From Desulfovibrio inopinatus DSM 10711 (lineage in GTDB: Bacteria > Desulfobacterota > Desulfovibrionia > Desulfovibrionales > Desulfovibrionaceae): a stretch of 64,000 nt of DNA. The notes under the pieces were generated by a model. It was not told where the DNA came from and made no database searches. It worked only from the letters and a program-made list of their open reading frames with translations. This document shows positions 1-9,932 of this stretch, piece after piece. How positions within the stretch are numbered: the first letter of the stretch is position 1; every line of letters begins with the position of its first letter. The translations under genes were made by a program, and so were the position numbers. Where the stretch lies: NCBI RefSeq assembly GCF_000429305.1, contig NZ_AUBP01000002.1, positions 372,001 to 436,000 on the forward strand. Reading direction: 5' to 3'.

Positions 1-3000
1 ATGTTTCAGGTGTTGGAAGATATAGGAGCGCTGCCTCATCTAAAACAAGGAATACGTCCATCCGGACTTCTTTTGTCCTGCAATGTGGTCGAACTCCACG
101 AACCTCTTCTCGTGTTGTGGTTGCGTGCCTTAAATGCGGCCGGAGCTTTGCATGCTTCGGAAGATTTGTTTCAACTTGATGCAGCATGGCAATGGCCTGA
201 TTTGGATATGGAGCAACTTCCTGCTGATTGGGCTGCCAGTGCAAAAGGTGTGGCAAATTATTTGGAAAGGCTACGTCCCTGGGGTGCAAAGTTGCTTGTG
301 GGAAAAGCCGATCCTCTGGAGATCTTTTTTAATGAGGAAAACGATCTTTCTCCGGAGAAGCTAACGGCGTTGTTTCCCGGTTATTTACACCGTTTTACCT
401 TGGCGGCGACTGCAATACGCACCTTGAGTGAATGCAGCCACGAACCTCTGGAGATACTTGAAGTCGGAGGACGTACAGGTCAAGCTGCAGAGCATATTGT
501 TCCTGCATTAAAACGTTGTTGCATGACGTATTCTTTATCTGACAGCTCGGCTTTTCTTGTAGAGCATCAGAAAAAGAGGCTGCGGAATCGCTTCGACTCG
601 GTGAATTTTCAACGATTTGATCCGTTATTGCCGTTTTATGCACAGTCCGTGGAGCCGTTTTCACAAGATGTCATCATAGCTTCCAGTTATATACACAGAA
701 CACCACACGTTCTTGTGACGCTCAAGAGGTTGAAAGAACTCCTGAAACCCGGTGGTATGCTCGTCTTGCTGGAAGAAACGAAGAATACTTTTCTTCAGGA
801 TTGTACCGTGGCTTTTTTGGAAGGTGGATTTACTCGATTTTTTGATGGTCGTAAGAAAGAACAACAACCTCTTCTGACAACAGCTGCGTGGACAAAACAC
901 ATATGTGAAGCGGGATATTCCGGTGTGCACGTTTTGACCGCAGGTGTGACAAATGAATCGGATGATTCCGATATCGGTCAGACATGCATTGTAGGCTTTG
1001 CCGAACGAGAAATCTCCCGCCTCGCCGTACCTCAGATACTGGACCGACTTCATCGAGTCTTACCAGACTATATGGTGCCTCAACGCATTGTAGAAATAGG
1101 AGAATTTCCTCTCACCGTTAATGGCAAAATTGATAAAAAAGCGCTTCTTGATCCTCCGGATCTCGGGAAGGGACGACAGGAGCGCTTACAACCACGTAGC
1201 AATGAAGAGCGTATCATTGCTGATTTGTGGCACGAGCTTTTGCCGGGCGGAGAGATTGCAGTGGACGACAATTTTTTTGCCGTCGGCGGAGATTCTCTCG
1301 TTGGAACGCGGCTTGTGGCCGGTATGCGTTCCCATTTTGATGTCGATATTCCACTTCGTTGGATCTTTGATTATCCAACCATTGCCGGATTGGCTGCCGC
1401 GGTGAAACAGACATGCGCAACGGCAAAGACAACAGAACAGACAGAACCGCACGTACCTTCAATTACTCCCGATAAAGCACACCGGTATGAGCCCTTTCCA
1501 TTGACAGATGTGCAGTATGCCTACTGGGTTGGAAGGATGGGGATTTTTTCACTCGGGAATGTCTCCACGCATTGTTATTTTGAAATCGAAGGGCAGGGAC
1601 TTGATGTTGACCGCTTGACTTCGACTTGGCAGCGATTGGTGGAACATCATGACATGATGCGTGCTGTTGTAGCCTCGGATGGGCAATCTCAACAGATTCT
1701 GGAACATACACCAACTTTCGTGCCGCGTATTGTTCGTCTCTCCGAAGACACGACTCCCGGTGCTATACACGCGTCCTTATCTGAAACACGCCGTAGGTTG
1801 TCTCACCAGGTTTTACCTTCCGATACATGGCCTCTCTTTGCTTTGGAAATGACTTGCTATGGTCGCGATACCGTGCGTCTGCATGTGGGCTTTGACAATA
1901 TCATGTTCGATGGGTGGAGCATGCTCCATATTTTGAGCGAATGGACACGCCTGTATCATGATGATCAGGCAACATTGGAACCGTTGACTCTCTCGTTTCG
2001 TGATTATGTGTTGATGTTGGAGGCTTCTCGTACTGGAGAAAATTATGCCGCGGCACGCCGCTATTGGCTTGATCGATTAGCGAATTTACCTCCTGCTCCC
2101 AAACTTCCTACGTATGACGGTGGGGAATCGGTCATCAATGGTGTCTTCCGACGCCGGCAGTTTACTTTAGACACAGAAACGTGGACACATTTTCAAAAAA
2201 CAGTGCGAGAAAACGGCCTTACACCGGCTGGAGTGTTGCTGTCTGCCTATGCTGAAGTCCTCAATCTCTGGAGCCGGGAAAATCGATTTACCGTCAATTT
2301 GACTCTTTTTGATCGATTGCAGGGGCATCCCGATGTGAACCGCCTGGTAGGAGATTTCACCACATTAACGCTGTTGGCAGTGGACACTGCTTCAGCACCT
2401 GCGTTTCTTGACCGGGCGCGTTTGTTACAGCGTCGATTGTGGGAAGACAGAGATCACGCTGCTTTCAGCGCCGTGGAAGTTTTACGTGAAATAAATACCC
2501 GCGATGGAGGAACACACCGGCAAACCATGCCTGTTGTTTTTACCAGTGCCCTGGGTGTCGGCTCCTCCGGACCTGACGAGGGGTTATTGATGCCGGGACA
2601 ATTTGTTTACGGCATCTCGCAGACACCACAAGTTTGGCTGGATCACCAAGTGTATGAAATGAACGGTGAATTGTTATTAGTGTGGGATGTTGTGGAAGAG
2701 CTTTTCCCCAACGGCCTGATTGACCTGATGTTTGCTGCATATAAAACCCTTTTGCCTCTCATTGCTTATGGAGAAGCTCCGGATGACCCTTCTGTTTTGG
2801 TCCCGGATGCGGCCTTGATTGGTGAGAAACAAAAATTGCAATTTTCCCCTGAAATAGCTTCGGACTTGCGTGATGCAGGTTATTCTTCTGTCATGGAAGG
2901 GGATTATTCCCTTTGGTTACTCAGACCATCAGGACAACCATGCCCGGATTGGGTCGATGGAGAAATCCATATAGGTATTCCTGACCAAGCTCTACGCCCC

Positions 3001-3387
3001 ACTGGTGTCTTTGCGCGTCGAACGCCGGAAGGCGTTTTTATTGCACCGCGTTACGGTGACGTAAAAGACGCTATACCTTCCACCATTATTTCAAGTGAAC
3101 AGTCACAAAGTCATTTTGATATCCCAGCCACAGCAATGGAGCAGGAGCTTCTTCAATTATGGAGTCGTTTGTTAGAAAAGGACGATTTAACTTACACAGA
3201 TAACTTTTTTGCTGCTGGTGGAAATTCTCTTATAGCTGCCCGTCTTATGGGCGCTGTCCGAAAACATTTTCATTGCGAGGTTCCTTTGCGGCTGTTGTTT
3301 GATGCTCCGACCGTTCGCAATTTTGCGGAATATATGGGGAAATACACTGAAAACAACGCCACAAACTACGAAGGAGGAATCATATGA
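1..3387 (+). CDS. Non-ribosomal peptide synthetase, HMWP2-like, 5' end cut by window edge
   Basis: The visible 1128 residues are the C-terminal part of a large NRPS, so the ATG at base 1 is probably not the true start. In order: a methyltransferase-like domain (about 1-340) with a weak SAM motif EVGGRTG near 154-160; the tail of the adenylation domain it interrupts (A10 motif NGKIDKKAL near 374-382); a carrier domain with phosphopantetheine Ser432 in GGDSL; a heterocyclization domain with the DxxxxDxxS motif (Asp632, Asp637, Ser640); and a second carrier domain with Ser1076 in GGNSL. This A-MT-PCP-Cy-PCP order matches yersiniabactin HMWP2. By family, such a protein condenses and cyclizes cysteines into thiazolines on an aryl starter. 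It overlaps the next gene by ATGA. The stretch near 979-992 resembles an adenylation-domain fragment. Product identity is inferred. Confidence 0.9.
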   Translation: MFQVLEDIGALPHLKQGIRPSGLLLSCNVVELHEPLLVLWLRALNAAGALHASEDLFQLDAAWQWPDLDMEQLPADWAASAKGVANYLERLRPWGAKLLVGKADPLEIFFNEENDLSPEKLTALFPGYLHRFTLAATAIRTLSECSHEPLEILEVGGRTGQAAEHIVPALKRCCMTYSLSDSSAFLVEHQKKRLRNRFDSVNFQRFDPLLPFYAQSVEPFSQDVIIASSYIHRTPHVLVTLKRLKELLKPGGMLVLLEETKNTFLQDCTVAFLEGGFTRFFDGRKKEQQPLLTTAAWTKHICEAGYSGVHVLTAGVTNESDDSDIGQTCIVGFAEREISRLAVPQILDRLHRVLPDYMVPQRIVEIGEFPLTVNGKIDKKALLDPPDLGKGRQERLQPRSNEERIIADLWHELLPGGEIAVDDNFFAVGGDSLVGTRLVAGMRSHFDVDIPLRWIFDYPTIAGLAAAVKQTCATAKTTEQTEPHVPSITPDKAHRYEPFPLTDVQYAYWVGRMGIFSLGNVSTHCYFEIEGQGLDVDRLTSTWQRLVEHHDMMRAVVASDGQSQQILEHTPTFVPRIVRLSEDTTPGAIHASLSETRRRLSHQVLPSDTWPLFALEMTCYGRDTVRLHVGFDNIMFDGWSMLHILSEWTRLYHDDQATLEPLTLSFRDYVLMLEASRTGENYAAARRYWLDRLANLPPAPKLPTYDGGESVINGVFRRRQFTLDTETWTHFQKTVRENGLTPAGVLLSAYAEVLNLWSRENRFTVNLTLFDRLQGHPDVNRLVGDFTTLTLLAVDTASAPAFLDRARLLQRRLWEDRDHAAFSAVEVLREINTRDGGTHRQTMPVVFTSALGVGSSGPDEGLLMPGQFVYGISQTPQVWLDHQVYEMNGELLLVWDVVEELFPNGLIDLMFAAYKTLLPLIAYGEAPDDPSVLVPDAALIGEKQKLQFSPEIASDLRDAGYSSVMEGDYSLWLLRPSGQPCPDWVDGEIHIGIPDQALRPTGVFARRTPEGVFIAPRYGDVKDAIPSTIISSEQSQSHFDIPATAMEQELLQLWSRLLEKDDLTYTDNFFAAGGNSLIAARLMGAVRKHFHCEVPLRLLFDAPTVRNFAEYMGKYTENNATNYEGGII

Positions 3388-6300
3388 CGGTACAAGAGCT
3401 GGTTTCGTATCTGGAAGATAAGGGTGCTGTTTTATGGGCTGAAGACGGGGCTTTACGCTTTCGAGCTCCCAAAGATGTTATTAATTCATCTTTGAAGACA
3501 GCCATGGTTGCAGCAAAAACAGAAATACTGGCAATCCTCAAGCAGCGTGAATCTGGCGTACATCCTTTGATTCATTACCCTGAGGATGCAAATAAACCTT
3601 TTCCACTTACGGCTCTACAAGGGGCCTACTTCGTAGGGCGTTCAGATGCATATGCTCATGGTGGGACATCATGCCATGGATATTTTGAACTGGAATTACC
3701 TCGGTTAAACACACGTCGTCTTACTCTTGTTTGGCAAAAGCTTATAGAACGACATCCCATGCTGCGCGCTGTGTTTTCTGCGAATGCCACACAGCGTATT
3801 TTATCCGATACGCCGCATTATGAAATAACTGAAACAAACATGGATGATATGGATGCCACTGCTTGCCTCAATGCTTTGGAAGCAGTGAGAGAGACCATGT
3901 CTCATCAACATTTTGATGCAAAACAATGGCCACTTTTTGAGTTACACGTCTCCCATTTTCAAAGAAATTCACGCCTCCATGTGAGCATGGATTTACTTAT
4001 TGCCGATTATCTTAGCATCAGCCTTCTCATGGAGGAACTCGGTATTTTGTATTATGATCCAAAGGCGGCCCTACCACCTTTGGAAGTCACATTTCGTGAT
4101 GTTATTTTGGCGGAAAAAGATCTTGTAAATCAAGCCGCCTGGAAACGGGATAAGGCATATTGGATTAATCGCTTACCTACTTTTCCCGATGCACCGGCTT
4201 TACCGATAAAAAGCCAAGAGGTAAGCCCTCCTCATTTTGTACGCCGCCATATATCCCTTTCCGCGAAAGAGCGAACCGCATTGGCTCAACAGACCACAGA
4301 CCGAGGCATTAGCTTGGGAACTGCGGTATTGGCCGTTTTTTCTGAAATCCTTGGCCGATGGAGTGCCACGAACCATTTTGCCTTAAATCTTACGGTCCTC
4401 AATCGTCTGCCATGGCATGAAGATGTGATGCGTCTTGTCGGAGATTTCACCTCGGTGAATTTGCTCGAAGTGAAACGCAAGGCCGGCGTACCGTTTGTCT
4501 CGTTTGCCAAAGACCTTCAAGGACGGCTGTGGGAAGATCTGGACCACCGTTTGTTCAACGGTGTGCATGTATTACGAGAATTAGCTCGATATAAGGAAGG
4601 CTCTGTACTGATGCCAGTCGTATTTACAAATACGGTGGGTGTGGGCATTGAGCAGGATGCGAGAGGTTTTTTTCAACAGGGACGTATCGTTCATGGCATT
4701 AGCCAGACTCCACAAGTGTGGCTCGATTGCCAGGTTATGGAAGCAGGAGGCGAGCTTCATATTCAGTGGGATTGCCTTGAGGATATCTTCCCTAAGGGTG
4801 TCTTGGACGCCATGTTTTCTGCTTTTTGTGACCAGATAAGACAGTTGATTGGGAACGATACAATTTGGGATAGTCCCTTAAGTGTAGCTTTGCCACCAGC
4901 TCAGGAAGAACGTCGAGCCATCGTTAATGCTACGGGATATCCAATTGAGAATGAGAATCTTTATAATTTGTTTGCGCGTCAGGCCGCACTGACACCGCAG
5001 GCTCCTGCCGTGTTCACGGCGGAAAAAAAATTGACTTATGAAGAGCTTGAACGGCGAAGTGGTGGAATATGTCACCACCTGAAGAAATTAGGTGTCACAC
5101 CCGGCGAAAATGTGGCCATTGTGCTGGAAAAAAGTTGGATGCAACCTGTCGCTGTACTCGGTGTTTTCGCTGCAGGATGTACTTATATTCCTCTTGATCC
5201 TACCTGGCCGGAAAAACGGATACGTCACATTCTACAGGAAGCAAATGTCCGATTCATACTCGTTTCTTCCAAGCGCTTGGATCATTATACGACATGGGAT
5301 GGTGTTATTACTGTTCCTGTTGATGCCATAGATTCTTTTTCAGAGCCGGCCTCTGTGGCTCCACCAGAAACGCGCGCCTATATCATTTATACTTCTGGGT
5401 CCACAGGCACTCCCAAAGGGGTCGTCATCACCCATGCAGCGGCGGTCAACACACTACTGGATGTCAATCGGCGTTTCGGTATCACTGAAAAGGACAGAGT
5501 CCTTGCCGTATCGAATCTGAGCTTTGATCTTTCCGTGTACGATATTTTAGGTCCGTTGGCTTGTGGCGGGGCAGTGGTCATTCCTCGACGTCATAGTGTG
5601 GCGGACCCTGCAGAATGGGTAGAAGCCGGACGACGTTTTGATGCAACTGTATGGAATTCTGTGCCTGCACTTTTTGAAATGGCCGTTGAATATGGAGAAA
5701 ATACGGGTGTTGTTCCTGAAACGCTTCGTGTCGTTTTGCTAAGTGGGGATAAGATACCTCTTACTCTTCCTTCCAGGGCAAACCAACTTTTACCGCAAGC
5801 ACAACTACATAGCCTTGGCGGTGCTACAGAAGCCTCCATTTGGTCCATACACTATCCTATTACGGATGTCCCCTTGGATTGGCCTAGCATTCCCTATGGC
5901 AAGCCCATGGATAACCAGACATTTCATGTGCTCAACAGTCTTATGGAACCATGCCCGGATTATGTGGTCGGCGACCTTTACATAGGCGGTATGGGGCTCG
6001 CCGAAGGATACTTTAATGACATGATCCGAACGCAAGAGGCTTTTATAATCCACCCAACAACAGGAGAACGTTTATATAAAACCGGAGATGCGGGTTGCAT
6101 GTTACCGGATGGGAATATTCGTTTTCTGGGACGTCGGGATTTTCAGGTAAAAGTTCGTGGCCATCGTATCGAACTGGGAGAAATTGAAACGAATCTTCGT
6201 TCGCATCCCGGCGTAAACGAAGCCGTGGTTGTGGCACAGAGTGAAAATTCCGGTAATTCTCATTTGATAGCCTACGTTGTTCCCGATTGCAAAGAAACAA

Positions 6301-8849
6301 CACAAGACAGCCTTCTTTGGCAGAATGTAAACGACGCCACCAAAAATGCGATGGAGAGCTGGTTAGCTGATACGAATGTACCGCTCATGCATGCCTTTTT
6401 TGACCAAATGGATGAAAGCGCACTTATGGCCATGTGCGAAACTCTTTCAAGCCTTAATGCGTTTCCTGAAGGAATATGGCGTATCCCTAAAAAACTGATG
6501 TATATCCTCTCGGTGCCATCAAAGCATGCACAACTTTTCCGCCGTATTCTTGATACATTGTGTCGGCATGGCTATTTGGACAAAAAGGACGGAATGTACG
6601 GCAATCTGCGGCATGTCAATAGAGAGATGCTTTTAACGGCATGGGACAAACTTGTCAGTTTGCATGAAGATTTTGCCTATGGCCGGGAGTTGATGGCTTT
6701 ACTTCGAAATGGCGCGTTGCATTTTAAAGATTTGTTGTTTGATCAGGTTGATCCTTTACATCTTCTTTTTCCGGAAGGGCGCACTGATGTCGCTGTAGCC
6801 GTACAATTTAATTATACCAGCAATTATATGAATAGCCAGGTCGTTGCTGCTGTTCTTTCTTTGGTTGAAAATTCTTCTTCAAGTAATCTGTTGCATATTT
6901 TTGAAGTTGGTGCCGGAGTTGGCGGCACGAGTAATAGTCTCATACCTGCTTTACCAAAAGGAAAATGCCGCTATACGTATTCCGATCTTTCCACATTCTT
7001 TCTTAATAAAGCGCGTGAACGCTATAAAGACTATCCTTTTATAGATTATACTGTGTTTGACATTAATGGGTCATTGGAAACACAGGGGATTTCCCGTGCA
7101 TCTGCGGATGTGGTTATTGCATCCAATGTTTTGCACAATTCGGTGATCGCTGCCGATGTATTACGTAATTTAAGAGGACTGTTGGTTCCTGGTGGGTGGC
7201 TTATATTTATCGAATCAACACGAGATAACCTCAGCGTAATGACATCAATGGAATTTCTCAATGATCTTTACCAGTTTGAAGATGAACGTAAAGAGCTTAA
7301 TTCTCCTTTCTTGCCGGCACATCGCTGGGCTTCTCTGTTATCTGAAGCGGGTGCGGATCATGTGTCTTTTTTCCCTGGTCAAGACCATCCTCTTTCTCGG
7401 GTAGGGCAGACCGTTTTTATTGCCCGCTTCGGAGGGCAGGATGCTATCCCCGATGAGCAAAACATCATTCGCCATCTCCATGAGCGTTTACCGGAGTATA
7501 TGATTCCTTCTCAGCTTGCGATTGTCTCAGCTCTTCCAGTGACTGCAAATGGTAAGGTTGATCGTAAAGCTCTGGCATCATTTTCTGCAAGCCCACATAC
7601 CTCGGTAGCTCCTTCTGAAACGATTCCTTTAGATGCCGTACAGAGCGAATTGACGGATTTGGTGAAAGGGATTTTATCCATAAGTTCAATAGGATTAGAG
7701 GATGACTTTTATGCAGCTGGCGGAGATTCTTTGCTCCTGACGCAGCTGGTAGCAAAAATGCGTTCCTCTTTTGGAGAAGACCTTCTGGATTGGGAAGAAA
7801 CATTACGGTATGCCGTACAAAATCCCACTGTGCGCGCACTCGCGGCTCTTGTTCGAGAAAAACGTGGTGTATCGGAAGATCAAGAAAATGTTCCCGAAAC
7901 CATCCGCCCTTTTGACGGTGCTCAGGCCGTCGTAACTCTTTCCTTACAAACAGGGGAGGAAAATCGGACGCCGCTGTATCTTATACCGGACGGAACAGCC
8001 AATATCTCCAGTTTTACTCCTTTATTGCATGCAATTGATTCCCACCTCCCCATACACGCTTTAACGCCGGCCTCGATGGAGGCATATCTCGCTATCCCAA
8101 CCTCGGACCTTATTCCGACGCTGGCACGGAATTATGCAGAGACGCTGAAAGCAAAAGAGAAGCCTTTTCTTTGCGGCTATTGTATGGGGGGACTCGTGGC
8201 GTTGGAAGTGGCAAGAATTATAGAGCAGCGTAATCATACACTGAAAGGCGTCGCCGTCATCAATACTGTTAAACCGTCGTACACCATTAATGACTCGTTG
8301 TTGATCTTTCTCACCTTTATTCAGGAGATAGGTATTGATCCGGCTAAAATAGGTGTGGATGTGTGGGATATCGGCCGCGCCGTAACCGCCGTGGTGCAGC
8401 AGGAATCGGATATTACGGAAGGTGCTGTATTGGCTCATCTGCCTCCTGATTCTGAGACCTACACGGCATGCCGAACTCTTGTCGCAATGTCGCGAGAGGA
8501 ACGGTTAGCCCGGACCTTTGAACTTTATAATCTTACCCCCGCATTTTCAGGAACCATGTCTCGCCATCGCTTGGATGGTATTTATAGCGTTGTGGCCCAC
8601 AGTGTTCAGGGCGTCAACGCTTACGAACCACGCGATATGAAGAGTGGGGTAACCTTGTTTCGCCGACAGGAAGAAGACGCATTTCTCATTCCATTGGGAA
8701 ATCAGATGAAAGAATTTTGGCGACGTCATGCACAGGGCGAAGTGGAGATTATAGACCTTCCCGGCAACCACTGGAAAAGCATGAGAGAGCCGGGAGTCAA
8801 TGTTGTGGCACAATCATTAGCCACATTGGCAGGGAAGGAAAGAGCATGA
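3384..8849 (+). CDS. Non-ribosomal peptide synthetase, PchF-like (docking-Cy-A-MT-PCP-TE)
   Basis: A complete 1821-residue terminal NRPS. It starts at an ATG overlapping the previous stop, behind AAGGAGG at 3371-3377. Domains: TubC-like N-terminal docking domain (1-52); cyclization domain (about 65-500) with Asp203, Asp208 and Ser211 in DxxxxDxxS; adenylation domain (about 525-1400) with A3 YTSGSTGTPKG, A5 GGATEAS and A7/A8 YKTGD plus GRRDFQVKVRGHR; a SAM methyltransferase inserted about 965-1370 with an intact EVGAGVGG motif; A10 NGKVDRKAL; carrier domain with GGDSL near 1446; and a thioesterase (about 1530-1821). Aligned by eye to GrsA, the ten pocket residues read D L Y N L S L I W K, the known cysteine code of HMWP2-type proteins. 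The thioesterase has GYCMGG, so its nucleophile would be Cys1600 rather than Ser, with His1796. Predicted role: add, cyclize and methylate a cysteine, then release the chain. Confidence 0.95.
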   Translation: MTVQELVSYLEDKGAVLWAEDGALRFRAPKDVINSSLKTAMVAAKTEILAILKQRESGVHPLIHYPEDANKPFPLTALQGAYFVGRSDAYAHGGTSCHGYFELELPRLNTRRLTLVWQKLIERHPMLRAVFSANATQRILSDTPHYEITETNMDDMDATACLNALEAVRETMSHQHFDAKQWPLFELHVSHFQRNSRLHVSMDLLIADYLSISLLMEELGILYYDPKAALPPLEVTFRDVILAEKDLVNQAAWKRDKAYWINRLPTFPDAPALPIKSQEVSPPHFVRRHISLSAKERTALAQQTTDRGISLGTAVLAVFSEILGRWSATNHFALNLTVLNRLPWHEDVMRLVGDFTSVNLLEVKRKAGVPFVSFAKDLQGRLWEDLDHRLFNGVHVLRELARYKEGSVLMPVVFTNTVGVGIEQDARGFFQQGRIVHGISQTPQVWLDCQVMEAGGELHIQWDCLEDIFPKGVLDAMFSAFCDQIRQLIGNDTIWDSPLSVALPPAQEERRAIVNATGYPIENENLYNLFARQAALTPQAPAVFTAEKKLTYEELERRSGGICHHLKKLGVTPGENVAIVLEKSWMQPVAVLGVFAAGCTYIPLDPTWPEKRIRHILQEANVRFILVSSKRLDHYTTWDGVITVPVDAIDSFSEPASVAPPETRAYIIYTSGSTGTPKGVVITHAAAVNTLLDVNRRFGITEKDRVLAVSNLSFDLSVYDILGPLACGGAVVIPRRHSVADPAEWVEAGRRFDATVWNSVPALFEMAVEYGENTGVVPETLRVVLLSGDKIPLTLPSRANQLLPQAQLHSLGGATEASIWSIHYPITDVPLDWPSIPYGKPMDNQTFHVLNSLMEPCPDYVVGDLYIGGMGLAEGYFNDMIRTQEAFIIHPTTGERLYKTGDAGCMLPDGNIRFLGRRDFQVKVRGHRIELGEIETNLRSHPGVNEAVVVAQSENSGNSHLIAYVVPDCKETTQDSLLWQNVNDATKNAMESWLADTNVPLMHAFFDQMDESALMAMCETLSSLNAFPEGIWRIPKKLMYILSVPSKHAQLFRRILDTLCRHGYLDKKDGMYGNLRHVNREMLLTAWDKLVSLHEDFAYGRELMALLRNGALHFKDLLFDQVDPLHLLFPEGRTDVAVAVQFNYTSNYMNSQVVAAVLSLVENSSSSNLLHIFEVGAGVGGTSNSLIPALPKGKCRYTYSDLSTFFLNKARERYKDYPFIDYTVFDINGSLETQGISRASADVVIASNVLHNSVIAADVLRNLRGLLVPGGWLIFIESTRDNLSVMTSMEFLNDLYQFEDERKELNSPFLPAHRWASLLSEAGADHVSFFPGQDHPLSRVGQTVFIARFGGQDAIPDEQNIIRHLHERLPEYMIPSQLAIVSALPVTANGKVDRKALASFSASPHTSVAPSETIPLDAVQSELTDLVKGILSISSIGLEDDFYAAGGDSLLLTQLVAKMRSSFGEDLLDWEETLRYAVQNPTVRALAALVREKRGVSEDQENVPETIRPFDGAQAVVTLSLQTGEENRTPLYLIPDGTANISSFTPLLHAIDSHLPIHALTPASMEAYLAIPTSDLIPTLARNYAETLKAKEKPFLCGYCMGGLVALEVARIIEQRNHTLKGVAVINTVKPSYTINDSLLIFLTFIQEIGIDPAKIGVDVWDIGRAVTAVVQQESDITEGAVLAHLPPDSETYTACRTLVAMSREERLARTFELYNLTPAFSGTMSRHRLDGIYSVVAHSVQGVNAYEPRDMKSGVTLFRRQEEDAFLIPLGNQMKEFWRRHAQGEVEIIDLPGNHWKSMREPGVNVVAQSLATLAGKERA

Positions 8850-9928
8850 GTACGGTTGTAGGCGTGCTTGGCGGCGCAGGCGCTATCGGTACGGAGGCAG
8901 TAGATTTTTTGTTGCGCTATGTCTCCGATATTGAAGTCCTCGTTCTCGGTCGATCTTCAGAGAAGCTTACTCACATCCTGAAGAGCCATAAAAAGAACAT
9001 CCGTACTCAGGTGTTGGATTGCAGCAATATCTTAGATCTTCGCAAAGTTTTGCAGCAGTGCTCCGTGATTTGTAATTGTGCAGGACCTTCGTCCGTACTG
9101 GGGCCCTGCGTTGCTAAAGAAGCTTTACGTGCCGAGGTTCCTTATGTGGACCCCGCTGGAGAGGCTCCTTTGCTGGCTGTTTTTGAACGCCCGGAGCATT
9201 ATAAGACAGAAAATATATCCACAGTAGTGCTTGGTTCTGGACTTATGCCAGGGCTCTCAGGACTTGTACCGCTATGGCTGTATCAACATTTGCAAGAAAA
9301 AAATCGGCCATCAACGTATTTACGCATCTATTACGCGGCTCTCGATGCGTTCAGTTACAGTGCCGCTTATGACTATGCGGAGAGTATGCGTAAAGCACCA
9401 CCTCCTGAGAGCACTGCGGCGAGACCGCACTTTGTGGAAATGCCTTTTTCAGGACAGTCTTTTTTGGCTTTTGCATATACCTCCTTTGAAATTCGCCGAG
9501 TACGAGAACGATTGAACATTCCTCTTGATTTTCATAACTGCTTTATAGGGGAAGAAATGCCTCGTGCTCTCGCAACAATCGCAAAGACTGCGGACTCTGT
9601 ATTTTCTCTGGATGATGCGGCAACGGTACTTAAAAATGCCTCTGGAGCTTGTGCTTCGCGTTATGGACGAGGGCATTTCTTTTTATGCGAAGCAGAGGGG
9701 GACAACGGACAAAAGACGTCATTGGCAGTCGCCGTGGACGATGCCAATACTTTTATGGGAGCTATGGTTGGGATGGCTGTTGAAGCAATCCTGTCTGGTC
9801 AGGTCCGGGGAGTGAATTATTTCGCCGAAGCCTTGCCCCCCAAAAGTGTCATGACACAACTTGCACGACAAGGATTGATCCGAATGGGGCCGCCTGAAAT
9901 GCATTTTGTCCATAATCAGGAGGTGTAA
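8846..9928 (+). CDS. Saccharopine dehydrogenase-like NAD(P)-dependent oxidoreductase
   Basis: A 360-residue protein. The chosen start overlaps the stop of the NRPS gene by ATGA, and the longer open frame back to 8717 is only overlap. The N-terminus MSTVVGVLGGAGAIG is a Rossmann dinucleotide-binding fold with GGAGAIG, followed by NCAGPSSV, as in the saccharopine dehydrogenase-like NADP-binding family. No catalytic assignment can be made from sequence alone. Because it sits between the NRPS and the thiazolinyl imide reductase in a tightly packed operon, it probably tailors the metallophore, for example by reducing or oxidizing a ring or an aldehyde/imine intermediate. That is inference. Family members also include unrelated trans-acting enzymes, so true lysine-pathway function is unlikely here. 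Confidence 0.8.
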   Translation: MSTVVGVLGGAGAIGTEAVDFLLRYVSDIEVLVLGRSSEKLTHILKSHKKNIRTQVLDCSNILDLRKVLQQCSVICNCAGPSSVLGPCVAKEALRAEVPYVDPAGEAPLLAVFERPEHYKTENISTVVLGSGLMPGLSGLVPLWLYQHLQEKNRPSTYLRIYYAALDAFSYSAAYDYAESMRKAPPPESTAARPHFVEMPFSGQSFLAFAYTSFEIRRVRERLNIPLDFHNCFIGEEMPRALATIAKTADSVFSLDDAATVLKNASGACASRYGRGHFFLCEAEGDNGQKTSLAVAVDDANTFMGAMVGMAVEAILSGQVRGVNYFAEALPPKSVMTQLARQGLIRMGPPEMHFVHNQEV

Positions 9929-9932
9929 CAAC

